A stretch of 40,788 nucleotides of DNA from Clostridia bacterium. Lineage in GTDB: Bacteria; Bacillota; Clostridia; TANB77; CAG-465. A model generated the notes under the pieces. That model was given only the letters and a program-made list of their open reading frames with translations, was not told the origin of the DNA and did no database searches. Positions 16,380 through 24,255 of the stretch are shown one piece after another. Both the position numbers and the translations under genes were made by a program. Position 1 is the stretch's first letter; each line of letters begins with the position of its first letter. Where the stretch lies: the NCBI GenBank assembly GCA_017521005.1, contig JAFXEC010000025.1, forward strand, positions 1 through 40,788, read 5' to 3'.

Positions 16380-17072
16380 ATGTTACAGTTTTTATCTAAT
16401 ATATTGTCTTATGTATTTTTGTTATTTGGATATATATCTGAGGAAAAACTTTTTCCAGAAGCATTAAGTAAAAGTGAGGAGGAATATTTATTAAAGAAAC
16501 ATTTTGCTAAAGATAGAGAGGCAAGAAATAAACTTATTGAACACAATTTAAGATTGGTTGCACATATTGCTAAAAAGTATGCAACTACTACTCAAGATAA
16601 TGAAGAGTATATATCCATTGGAACGATTGGCTTGATTAAGGGAGTAGATAGTTTTAAGGAAGATAAAGGGTTTAAGCTTTCTACATATTGTAGCAGATGT
16701 ATAGAAAATGAAATACTTATGCACTTAAGAGGATTAAAAAAGACAAGCGGAGATGTTTCAATAAATAGTGTTATTGGAACGGATAAAGATGGAAATGATA
16801 TGGAGTTAATTGATGTAATAGAAGAGGAAAGTGTTGATCCAATAGATAATATATATAACAAAGTTATTACTGAGGATATGATAAAATATGTTAACACTAA
16901 ACTTAGTAACAGGGATAGGAATATTATTAATATGAGATATGGACTAAATGGTGAAAAGGAAAGGACACAACAAGAGATAGCAGATATGTTAAATATATCT
17001 AGATCATATGTGTCTAGAATAGAAACGAAAGTTGCTAAAAAGCTAAATAAGTTCATATTAGAAGAAAAATAA
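16380..17072 (+). CDS. sigK: Sporulation sigma factor pro-SigK
   Basis: Late mother-cell sigma factor for coat and cortex genes. I start at ATG 16380 after AGGGGTGAAAT (16367-16377); the frame from 16359 would overlap that site. The first 20 or so residues are hydrophobic (MLQFLSNILSYVFLLFGY), matching the pro-sequence removed by SpoIVFB in Bacillus and absent in C. difficile. Then come region 2 (LIEHNLRLVAHIAKKY, ISIGTIGLIKGVDSF, STYCSRCIENEILMHLR) and region 4 with helix-turn-helix TQQEIADMLNISRSYVSRIE. SigE is the main alternative, but the short hydrophobic pro-sequence and GTDKDGNDMELIDVIEEE favour SigK. No skin element interrupts it. Confidence 0.88.
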   Translation: MLQFLSNILSYVFLLFGYISEEKLFPEALSKSEEEYLLKKHFAKDREARNKLIEHNLRLVAHIAKKYATTTQDNEEYISIGTIGLIKGVDSFKEDKGFKLSTYCSRCIENEILMHLRGLKKTSGDVSINSVIGTDKDGNDMELIDVIEEESVDPIDNIYNKVITEDMIKYVNTKLSNRDRNIINMRYGLNGEKERTQQEIADMLNISRSYVSRIETKVAKKLNKFILEEK

Positions 17073-17082
17073 CAAATACTGG

Positions 17083-17112
17083 TTGCACTTTATTTTTCTT
17101 ATATGATATAAT
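17083..17112 (+). promoter_or_regulatory. Promoter of the first DUF3137 gene
   Basis: TTGCAC (17083-17088), 18-bp spacer, TATAAT (17107-17112). Confidence 0.72.
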
Positions 17113-17150
17113 CTTTTAATTAAAAGAGATAGATAAAATGGGGTGAGTAT

Positions 17151-18011
17151 ATGAGCTTAAGAGAAGAAATGGCAAGAAAAGAACAAGAGAGAAAAGAAAA
17201 GATAAAGAAATTCTTATACTTCTTAATAGGTGTTGGAATAATAATAAGTTTCTTTAACATAGTAGTCGGAATGGTAATTGCTATACCATTAATAATAGTT
17301 TTAGCATCTATATCTGCAGCTAAAGATATAAAACACGAAGCGCAAGATTTTGCTGGAATAATAATAAACGAACTGTCTCCAAAGATAGTAAAAGTAGTGT
17401 TGCCAGAGGCAGAAAGATTCCCTGAAGAAGGAATTGAAAAAGAAGAATATCTATTATCCGAGTTTGTAGATTCTTGTGATGAATTTAAATCGAGAGATAA
17501 GATGATAGTACCTTTAACGATTAATGGTGAAAAAGTAAATGAAATAGAGCTTTACGATGTAACACACGAAATAACAGAAGGAGCTAAAGATCCTTTCTAT
17601 GGTATATTCGGAAGAACAACTTTAACTAAAGATATTAGAAGCAAAATAAAAGTAAGTACAGAAGGCAAGTATGCTTTTGGTAATGTGTTCAAACATGAGA
17701 TGGATAATAAATACTTTGAAAATGTATTTGATGTTATGGCTATGAACAAAAATTTAGTTGGCCAAATATTAACAGATGAAGTAATGAATTTCATGGTAGA
17801 AATCTATAAGAAATACAACTATATAGTAGAAGTTAGCATATTAAAAAACAAACTTAATGTAAGAGTAATAGGTAAATCTAAAATTGTTCAAACATTTAAT
17901 GGTAGTGATATAGACAGAATAGTAGTAGATAATCATTATAATATAATGAAAGAATTAGTAGAATTAGTTCATATGCTATATGCAAATGTAGACAAATTAG
18001 AAATAAAATAA
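17151..18011 (+). CDS. DUF3137-like membrane protein (first copy)
   Basis: The 286-aa protein has a charged N-terminal helix (residues 1-19), then a hydrophobic hairpin (about 23-60) made of one or two membrane segments, then a cytoplasmic or external alpha/beta domain. The later part matches the layout of the gene at 18173: a KYFENVFDV strand, then a region around ILTDEVMNFMVEIYKKY that parallels LLTADVMAEMVDMYEKY there. DUF3137 proteins are regularly encoded beside lemA, as here; their function is unknown. It has its own promoter and terminator. Confidence 0.78.
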   Translation: MSLREEMARKEQERKEKIKKFLYFLIGVGIIISFFNIVVGMVIAIPLIIVLASISAAKDIKHEAQDFAGIIINELSPKIVKVVLPEAERFPEEGIEKEEYLLSEFVDSCDEFKSRDKMIVPLTINGEKVNEIELYDVTHEITEGAKDPFYGIFGRTTLTKDIRSKIKVSTEGKYAFGNVFKHEMDNKYFENVFDVMAMNKNLVGQILTDEVMNFMVEIYKKYNYIVEVSILKNKLNVRVIGKSKIVQTFNGSDIDRIVVDNHYNIMKELVELVHMLYANVDKLEIK

Positions 18012-18019
18012 TGTATAAA

Positions 18020-18060
18020 AATAAAGTAAAACATATATATTGTGTTTTACTTTATTTTCT
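18020..18060 (+). terminator. Intrinsic terminator before tRNA-Thr
   Basis: Perfect 14-bp stem (18020-18033 with 18043-18056), 9-base loop, then TTTTCTTAT. The right arm overlaps the -35 region used for the tRNA. Confidence 0.85.
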
Positions 18061-18073
18061 TATGTGATATAAT
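18045..18073 (+). promoter_or_regulatory. Promoter of tRNA-Thr and the following gene
   Basis: TATAAT (18068-18073) lies ten bases before the tRNA. The -35 (TTTTAC, 18045-18050, 17-bp spacer) is weak and is inside the preceding terminator stem. Confidence 0.5.
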
Positions 18074-18082
18074 CACATAAAT

Positions 18083-18158
18083 GCTTCTATAGCTCAGTAG
18101 GTAGAGCGCATCCATGGTAAGGATGAGGTCACCAGTTCAATTCTGGTTAGAAGCTCCA
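18083..18158 (+). tRNA. trnT: tRNA-Thr (anticodon GGT)
   Basis: A complete cloverleaf: acceptor GCTTCTA with TAGAAGC, D arm GCTC/GAGC, anticodon stem CATCC/GGATG with loop ATGGTAA (anticodon GGT), variable loop AGGTC, T arm ACCAG/CTGGT with loop TTCAATT, discriminator T and an encoded CCA (18156-18158). It reads ACC and ACU. The next gene's ribosome site begins four bases after the CCA end and no terminator separates them. Confidence 0.96.
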
Positions 18159-18172
18159 GTAGAGGTGAAATC

Positions 18173-19099
18173 ATGAAACAAAATTTCGGAGATTTATATA
18201 GAAAGTTATATGATGAAAACAAAACGGAATTAGAAGAACTAAGATTAAAAAGTAAAGAAGAAACTAAAAAGATACTTGGATATGTTCTGGGTTTCTTTGC
18301 GTTGTTTATAATATTAGGTATTACAGGTATAGGAGCTTTCCTTATTCCAATAATATTTATAATTGCAATAGTAGCAATAATAAAAAGTTCAAGCGCAAGT
18401 AAAATAAAAGAATCACCAACATACAAATATAAAAAATTATTTAAAGAAAAAATAATGATGCCATTAATAACTAATGTTTTTGAAGGTGCAACATATAACC
18501 CTGATGCGGGCTGGACTCCAGCACAATACAAAGAAGCTGGATATAGAGATTGGATAGACAGATATAGTTCAGAGGATTTAATTATAGCGCCAATGAAATT
18601 AAAAGAAGGCGTAGAAACTAAAATGGAATTCTGTGAAGTTCATACAGAACGCGAAAGCAGAGATAGTGATGGAGATACTTCATATACAACTATATTCTAT
18701 GGTTTGGCTTCTAAAATGAAAATAGATAAAAATATAGGAACTGAAGTATATATTAAAAGAAATTGGTCTGCTGGTAAATCTAAAGTAAAATTAGATTCGC
18801 CAGAATTTGAAAAGAAATTTGATGTTGAAGCAGAAGATCAAATAATGGCAGTTAGACTGTTGACAGCAGATGTAATGGCAGAAATGGTAGACATGTATGA
18901 AAAATATAAATATTCATTTGAAATACATGTAATTCGTGATACAATATATATGAGAGTTTATACAGGAGAAGTGTTTGAACCAAATATATTTAAGGATTCT
19001 ATGGAATACCAAACACTTGAAAAATATTATAATGTTATTGAAGCGATGATGAGTCTTTCAAAACATATATATAAAGTAATAGACGAAATAATAGTATAA
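18173..19099 (+). CDS. DUF3137 membrane protein (second copy)
   Basis: A 308-aa protein with an N-terminal charged helix, two adjacent membrane segments (about residues 36-66) and a large domain carrying the DUF3137 hallmarks: GWTPAQYKEAGY, a DTSYTTIFYGLASKM strand, EFEKKFDVEAEDQIMAVRLLTADVM and TIYMRVYTGEVFEP. GAGGTGAAATC gives the start at 18173. It is probably cotranscribed with the tRNA upstream and with lemA, which starts 11 bases after its stop. Paralogous to 17151-18011. Function unknown; association with LemA is a known pattern. Confidence 0.88.
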   Translation: MKQNFGDLYRKLYDENKTELEELRLKSKEETKKILGYVLGFFALFIILGITGIGAFLIPIIFIIAIVAIIKSSSASKIKESPTYKYKKLFKEKIMMPLITNVFEGATYNPDAGWTPAQYKEAGYRDWIDRYSSEDLIIAPMKLKEGVETKMEFCEVHTERESRDSDGDTSYTTIFYGLASKMKIDKNIGTEVYIKRNWSAGKSKVKLDSPEFEKKFDVEAEDQIMAVRLLTADVMAEMVDMYEKYKYSFEIHVIRDTIYMRVYTGEVFEPNIFKDSMEYQTLEKYYNVIEAMMSLSKHIYKVIDEIIV

Positions 19100-19110
19100 G
19101 GAGAAATAAT

Positions 19111-19776
19111 ATGAATAAATATAAAAGAGGAGAAGCGAATCCAGCAGCAATAATAGTAGCAATTGTAGCTATATTTATGGTTTTACCACCACTTACAATG
19201 ATGTCACATATGTTTAATATTAAACTAACAGGAACACATTTATGGTTAATAGTAATTGGTGTGATAGTAATATGGATAATAGCAATGTACAACTCGCTTG
19301 TTAATGCTAGACAAAAAGTAAAACAAGCAAGTAGTGGAATAGACGTATATCTAAAACAACGTTTTGATTTAATACCAAATATAGTTGAGACAGTAAAAGG
19401 ATATGCTAAACACGAAGCAACAGTTTTAGAACAAATAACAATGCTTAGATCAGAATATGATAACAGAGAACAAGGAAATATGAAACAAAACCAAGAACTA
19501 AACGAAAGATTTACCAATCTTTTAGGATTAGTTGAATCATATCCAGAGCTTAAAGCTAATGAATCATTCTTAAATCTACAAAAGTTATTAACTAAAGTAG
19601 AAAGCCAACTTCAAGCGGCAAGAAGAATATACAACATAGAAGTAACTGAGTATAACACAAAGAGACTTAAATTCCCAAACAATATAATAGCAAGTATATT
19701 TGGCTTTGGTGAAGAAACTTTATTCGAAGCTACAGAAGTAGAAAGACAAGTTGTAAAAACATCTTTTGATAACTAA
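19111..19776 (+). CDS. lemA: LemA family protein
   Basis: LemA proteins have one N-terminal membrane helix and a coiled four-helix domain; their role is not settled. The helix WLIVIGVIVIWIIAMYNSLV lies at residues 45-64, preceded by an extra hydrophobic stretch at about 11-32 that is less usual. The core follows: NARQKVKQASSGIDVYLKQR, DLIPNIVETVKGYAKHE, NLLGLVESYPELKANESF and a helix ending in YNTKRLKFPNNIIASIFGF. AAGGAGAAAT precedes ATG 19111. A terminator follows directly, closing the tRNA-DUF3137-lemA unit. Confidence 0.93.
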   Translation: MNKYKRGEANPAAIIVAIVAIFMVLPPLTMMSHMFNIKLTGTHLWLIVIGVIVIWIIAMYNSLVNARQKVKQASSGIDVYLKQRFDLIPNIVETVKGYAKHEATVLEQITMLRSEYDNREQGNMKQNQELNERFTNLLGLVESYPELKANESFLNLQKLLTKVESQLQAARRIYNIEVTEYNTKRLKFPNNIIASIFGFGEETLFEATEVERQVVKTSFDN

Positions 19777-19784
19777 TAAAATAG

Positions 19785-19820
19785 AAACCACAAGGTATAT
19801 ATTCCTTGTGGTTTTATTAT
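19785..19820 (+). terminator. Intrinsic terminator after lemA
   Basis: Perfect 11-bp stem (19785-19795 with 19804-19814), 8-base loop, then TATTAT. Confidence 0.85.
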
Positions 19821-19975
19821 AGGAGATTACAAATTATTAATTATTAAACAGGCATATAAAGTGCTTTTGTTTAGCCTTTATATACTGTAGTATATGAAAC
19901 TATTTCTTTTTTGTGAATTGTTAGTAATAAAAAAATAAATATAGTCATATATATGTACTAAATAGGAGGTATAAA

Positions 19976-21490
19976 ATGGCTATAAAAACAGATAAGGAGC
20001 TTTTGAAATTAGATAAAATTATTGCTAGAAATACGCAAATATTATGGTTAGAGCAGGATCTTTTGGTGCCGGATTCTAAACCAGATGTTATGAAAATTGT
20101 ACAAGTGGAAGCGGTACCATATATTGCAAATACAGATGTATATGATGGGGGAATAAGAGTAAGCGGTGAGATTACATATTACATTATATATAGAAGTATG
20201 GACGAAGATAAGACAAGAGGGATAACAGCAACGTATCCATTTACGCAAAGTATCAATGTGCCAGAAGTAAAAAAGAACATGAAAGAAAACGTAAGGATTG
20301 CAGTAAGAAATATTGTATATTCTTTACCTAATGAAAGAAAAATAGGAATTAAGTTAGAGTTAGTATATAAATATGTGGTAAAGGAAAATACAGATGTAAG
20401 TATTATAACAGGTATGGAAGGTGAAGATGACATAGAATCTAAAAATGTAAGTGACACTTTTTATAACGTTATAGATGTAAAAGATGAAATAATAGATACG
20501 AATGAAGATATAATAATGTCAGATTCTACTCCTAAAATTGGCGAAATATTAAGAGTAGGAGCGGGTATTACTAATACAGATTACAAAGTAAGTTATAATA
20601 AAATTTTAGTAAAAGGTGATATAAGTTTAGAGGTAATGTATGTAGAACAAGATACAAATAATGTATTTACATATACTACTGAAGTGCCTTTTGCTGGTAT
20701 GATAGAATTTGAAAATATTAAAGAAGAATATAAATGGGATATAAAATACGCCCTAAGAAATCTTGAACTTACATTAAACGAAAATAACATACTAAACGCT
20801 AAAGCAGAGATAAATGTAAATGTGGTGCTTTATGAAGAAAAAGAAATTACATACATTAAAGACTTTTATAGTACAAAAAGTAATCTTAAATATGATGCAA
20901 AAGATGTTGTTATAGTAAAAAATAAAGATATTATGAACAAGACGATCGCTATTAAAGAAAATGTTGGAGTTACAGATATAAAAAACAAAGTAGCAACAAC
21001 TACAGTTTCAACTGAACAGTTAAACGCAAAAGTTGTAGGTGAAAATTTGTATGTAGATGGAGTTGTTAAACTTGGAGCCACTTTTGTAAATCAAGATACT
21101 GGAGTGTTAGAAAACAAGACTTATGATTTGTTGGTAGACACAACAATACCGCTTGGTAAAGATGTAAAGAATGAAAATGTAGACGTTACTATTAATGTAA
21201 TAAGTAAAGCGGCAACTAACATAAATGGAAATGTAGAAGCTAATATAAATCTAGAGTTCGTTGTAACTGTAGAAAATGTAGATAAAGTAATTTTAATAGA
21301 TGAGATAACAGATGAAGATGTTAAAGATGATGCGTTAAATAGCATGTATGTATATATAATAAAAAAAGGAGATACCCTTTGGGATATAGCAAAAAAATAT
21401 AAAACAACTGTAGATAAGATAGCAAATACTAATAATATAACTGACGAGAATAAATTAGATATAGGTCAAAAAATATTAATAATAAGATAG
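19976..21490 (+). CDS. sipL: SpoIVA-interacting coat protein SipL (DUF3794 repeats plus LysM)
   Basis: In C. difficile SipL binds SpoIVA through its LysM domain and is needed to encase the forespore with coat. The 504-aa protein here has the same plan: repeated DUF3794/SPOCS beta domains, seen for example in LVPDSKPDVMKIVQVEA near the start and MSDSTPKIGEILRVGAGIT in the middle, and a C-terminal LysM (about residues 459-503: KKGDTLWDIAKKYKTTVDKI). Length matches C. difficile SipL. AGGAGGT gives the start. yunB follows two bases after the stop. A sigma-E promoter is expected; CATATATAT at 19946-19954 could be a -10, but the -35 is weak. Presence of sipL points to Clostridia. Confidence 0.88.
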   Translation: MAIKTDKELLKLDKIIARNTQILWLEQDLLVPDSKPDVMKIVQVEAVPYIANTDVYDGGIRVSGEITYYIIYRSMDEDKTRGITATYPFTQSINVPEVKKNMKENVRIAVRNIVYSLPNERKIGIKLELVYKYVVKENTDVSIITGMEGEDDIESKNVSDTFYNVIDVKDEIIDTNEDIIMSDSTPKIGEILRVGAGITNTDYKVSYNKILVKGDISLEVMYVEQDTNNVFTYTTEVPFAGMIEFENIKEEYKWDIKYALRNLELTLNENNILNAKAEINVNVVLYEEKEITYIKDFYSTKSNLKYDAKDVVIVKNKDIMNKTIAIKENVGVTDIKNKVATTTVSTEQLNAKVVGENLYVDGVVKLGATFVNQDTGVLENKTYDLLVDTTIPLGKDVKNENVDVTINVISKAATNINGNVEANINLEFVVTVENVDKVILIDEITDEDVKDDALNSMYVYIIKKGDTLWDIAKKYKTTVDKIANTNNITDENKLDIGQKILIIR

Positions 21491-21492
21491 AT

Positions 21493-22179
21493 ATGAGAGT
21501 AAAATATTATATGAAATTATTCGGGCAAACGTACATAAGAAGGTCGTTTGCCTTGTTTTTAATTGCATTAACACTGGCTTTAATAATTGGAATTGTAATG
21601 TTAAAGAGGATAACTCCAAGTATAAAAGTGGCATGTGAAAGTAAAGCTAAAAGCGTAGCATTAGGTGTTACGAATGAAACGGTAAAAGAAATATTAAAAG
21701 AAGCAGAGCACGAATCGTTAGTAAAAATTACATATAATACAGAAGGAAAGATAGTAGGTATAAATGCAGATGTTGTAGAGATGAATAGACTGTCTTCAGA
21801 AATTGCATATAGAATACAAGAGAAACTTAGTAATTTAGATGATGTAACTGTAAAAATTCCATTAGCTAAACTTATAGGATTAAATATATTTTCAGGTTAT
21901 GGCCCAAAACTGAAACTAAAATTAGTTCCATACGGAAATACATTGGCTGAATTTAATACGGAGTTTGCATCAGAAGGAATAAATCAAACAAGACATACTA
22001 TATACATAGATATAGCAAGCACGGTTAATGTAATTATACCATTGAATATAGGGGCGGTAACAAGTATTACGAGAGTTACAGTTGCTGAAACGGTAATAGT
22101 AGGAGATATACCTGAAACATACTACAATATAGAGGGAATAAAAGATGCCGCAGAAGCAGGAATTCTAGATTCAATGTAA
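21493..22179 (+). CDS. yunB: Sporulation protein YunB
   Basis: YunB is a sigma-E-dependent mother-cell membrane protein of unknown activity. After a basic start there is one membrane segment (about residues 18-36), then the conserved pattern seen in the family: NADVVEMNRLSSEIAYRIQE, KIPLAKLIGLNIFSGYGPK and a long beta-rich end (TRHTIYIDIASTVNVIIPL). Length 228 aa is normal. The ribosome site before ATG 21493 is poor; only two bases separate it from sipL, so translation may be coupled. An alternative start is ATG 21511. Confidence 0.88.
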   Translation: MRVKYYMKLFGQTYIRRSFALFLIALTLALIIGIVMLKRITPSIKVACESKAKSVALGVTNETVKEILKEAEHESLVKITYNTEGKIVGINADVVEMNRLSSEIAYRIQEKLSNLDDVTVKIPLAKLIGLNIFSGYGPKLKLKLVPYGNTLAEFNTEFASEGINQTRHTIYIDIASTVNVIIPLNIGAVTSITRVTVAETVIVGDIPETYYNIEGIKDAAEAGILDSM

Positions 22180-22200
22180 TGGCTTAAAAAGTATTAAATA

Positions 22201-22232
22201 AAATAAAACCAGCAACGCTGGTTTTATTTTTA
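22201..22232. terminator. Bidirectional terminator between yunB and the minus-strand gene
   Basis: Perfect 13-bp stem (22201-22213 with 22217-22229), loop AAC. T runs follow on the plus strand and on the minus strand, so it can serve both converging genes. Confidence 0.92.
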
Positions 22233-22233
22233 A

Positions 22234-22971
22234 TTATTTAGTTTTTTTAGTTGCTGCCTTTTTAACAGGTTTTTTAGCAGCTTTCTTTACTGGTCCTGCC
22301 TTTTTGCCTTTAGCTACAACTATTATTATAGCTACAACTACAAGCGCACCCACCACACAAGCTATTATTACAGGAGTAGGATTTCCTTTAGCAACTGGTT
22401 CTGCTACTACAGGCGCTTTTCCTGATTCAACTGGTTTTACAACAGAAGTACCATAAGCACTTATTTCAGTAGTGTGAAGCTTAAAGCTTTCAATACCTTT
22501 TTTACCTGAACCATAATCAAAAGTTTTTACTTCTATTCCGTATTCATCAAAGTTGTATCTTGAAAAATCTTTATTCATATCTTCTAAGAAATCTCTTTGT
22601 AATAAGTTCATTTGTCCAACTGCATAGAAAACAGATTCGAAAGCAACTTTATCTACTTTTATTTGTGTTTCATTAGTTTTATCTCCAGTATAAGTATAAG
22701 ATAATACATTGTTATTTAACGCAAAAGAAGTGGTGTAAGTTGTAGTTGTTTCACCTTTAGTTACAACATATTTAAAATCTATACTATCTGCATCATATGT
22801 AAAAGACATCTTAGCATTAGCTGTATCCATTGATTTATAATGTCCATCATCTTCTAAGTTATATGCAAATGTTTCTAAAGGTAAGTTTAGAGTATCTGCA
22901 TAAACAAAGTTAAATGATAAGAATACTACCATAAAAATAGCAATTATGTTCATATAAAATGATTTTTTCAT
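22234..22971 (-). CDS. Secreted, C-terminally anchored protein with Lys/Ala tail
   Basis: I do not recognise the 245-aa protein. It has a signal peptide (cleavage likely after VYA, residue 25-26), an outer beta-rich domain of about 165 residues, a spacer with Pro and Val, one membrane segment (about 199-221) and a cytoplasmic tail, KKAGPVKKAAKKPVKKAATK and a few more residues. The tail resembles the Lys/Ala/Pro repeats of histone H1-like C-termini. AAGGAGG precedes the start; the promoter is within the repeat at 22981-23057. Function unknown. Confidence 0.82.
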   Translation of the reverse strand: MKKSFYMNIIAIFMVVFLSFNFVYADTLNLPLETFAYNLEDDGHYKSMDTANAKMSFTYDADSIDFKYVVTKGETTTTYTTSFALNNNVLSYTYTGDKTNETQIKVDKVAFESVFYAVGQMNLLQRDFLEDMNKDFSRYNFDEYGIEVKTFDYGSGKKGIESFKLHTTEISAYGTSVVKPVESGKAPVVAEPVAKGNPTPVIIACVVGALVVVAIIIVVAKGKKAGPVKKAAKKPVKKAATKKTK

Positions 22972-22998
22972 AATATAGCCTCCTTAATTATATCTTAA

Positions 22999-23027
22999 AT
23001 TATATTATATACATTTTTTTTTTGCAA
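22999..23027 (-). promoter_or_regulatory. Promoter of the secreted/anchored protein
   Basis: On the minus strand: TTGCAA (23027-23022), 17-bp spacer, TATAAT (23004-22999). Confidence 0.72.
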
Positions 23028-23030
23028 CAT

Positions 23031-23057
23031 AAAAAGCACGAATAAATCGTGCTTTTT
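23031..23057 (-). terminator. Terminator of the restriction-modification operon
   Basis: An 11-bp perfect stem with a 5-base loop and a T run on the minus strand. Its 27 bases are identical to the rpsI terminator at 25277-25303. Confidence 0.88.
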
Positions 23058-23087
23058 ATTAACTATTATATTATTATTAAACATATT

Positions 23088-24255
23088 TTAAGATTCAATC
23101 AGTTTTTGTAAAAATTCGATAGCATAATTTTTATCAATTAATGTATTGTCATTTGTAGTAAGTGCGTTTTCTAGGTTTGTACCGTCAAATTGAAATTCGC
23201 CTCTAGAGTTTCTACCAGCCCAATGATCATATATTCTTCCGTTTAGATTTTTATCAAACATAGAACAAAGTTTTAGCTTTATTTCTTCAGTTTCGGGATT
23301 TATTCCAATTAGATAAATCATATATACGGATTTGTCTTGCGATAAGAATCTAAGTAATTTGTCTATGTTATATCCTTTAGGATTGCTGCTTTTAGCTAAC
23401 ATTATTTTTGTCTTAATGTCTGTTTCGATGGTGTATTTTTCAAAGGATCTTTTATAGTCCCCAAGAGTGTTTACTGTTTGTACATCTTCTGGAAGAGGGT
23501 GACCATTTATTAGATTATTAATAACATTTATCTTGGTATCATCTTCTGGACCTTCAATTAAATATTCAATAATACGTCCCCTTAAATTAACATTATCTAT
23601 TCTTGAAGCGGCGAGTATCGCTTTTTCTACTCTTTTAACTTTATTATTTAATTCATCCTTTAATGTTAGATACTCTTGTGAAGTCATGAAATTCATTGCT
23701 CTGTTAATAGAATCTTTTATTATAGATAAATTAGAATTGTTTACAATGAATTTTTGTCCGGTATCCTTCAATGTTTGAAGTAGCATCAACCAAACGCTTT
23801 AGATTGTTGTTAAATCCAATAGTTAAGTGAAGGTTAAAAATTTCTTCAAAATTTTCTGGAATATTTTTTATTCCAAAAATTTCACTAGATATATCGCTGA
23901 AATTAATACTACCAATAATTTTTGTAAGCGTTAATTTATGCGAAGAATGACTAACCTTCTTAACACATGTGCTATTTGCAAGAACAATTTTATGATTAGC
24001 AGGTGATACAACTATAACAAAAAGCGGAATGTTATCATATGCTTTAATTTTAGCAAGTCCAAGAACAGTGTTAGATACAGTTGCTGTTTTAGAGTAGGAA
24101 ACGCGCACGGCAAAATCATCACAATAATAAACAGTACGATCTGTTTTTAAGTTAAACTCGCTTTGAAGTTTGTTTTTGAAAACAGCCTTGTCTACTAAAT
24201 CTTTATTGTTATTTACGAAATCAACTAATTTTTGAATTTTAGCTTGATTATACAT
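23088..24255 (-). pseudogene. Type II restriction endonuclease gene broken by a frameshift
   Basis: Two minus-strand frames overlap: 24255-23731 (174 codons) and 23789-23088 (about 233 codons). The first ends in unrelated-looking residues (GYRTKIHCKQF), the second begins in LKDTGQKFIVNNSNLS. Dropping one base near 23763 joins ATSNIEG to TGQKFIVNNS in a smooth reading, giving one protein of about 390-400 aa. The second part has IEYLIEGPEDDTK and a helix-rich middle. The upstream start overlaps the methyltransferase stop (TAATG), the usual coupling for a restriction-modification pair. The nuclease call rests on that context; I see no certain catalytic motif. Sequencing error, real inactivation or programmed shift cannot be told apart here. 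Confidence 0.72.

Larger units (their letters stand above)
22981..23057. repeat. Left imperfect direct repeat flanking the restriction-modification operon
   Basis: This 77-base stretch matches 25218-25303 in order: a TCCTTA ribosome-site end, an identical 13-mer (22993-23005, second copy 25229-25241), an ATAC and T-rich tract with TTGCAA, then an identical 27-base terminator palindrome (23031-23057, second copy 25277-25303). It holds the promoter of the minus-strand gene ending at 22971 and the terminator of the nuclease gene. Confidence 0.7.

Noticed and set aside
18083-18158. tRNA-Thr as an attachment site for an integrated element
   Set aside because: No repeat of the tRNA 3' end and no integrase were found in the window; downstream genes are ordinary.
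19880-19895. Palindrome ATATACT-GT-AGTATAT upstream of sipL
   Set aside because: Same chance argument; no second copy was seen and it is about 80 bases from the start.
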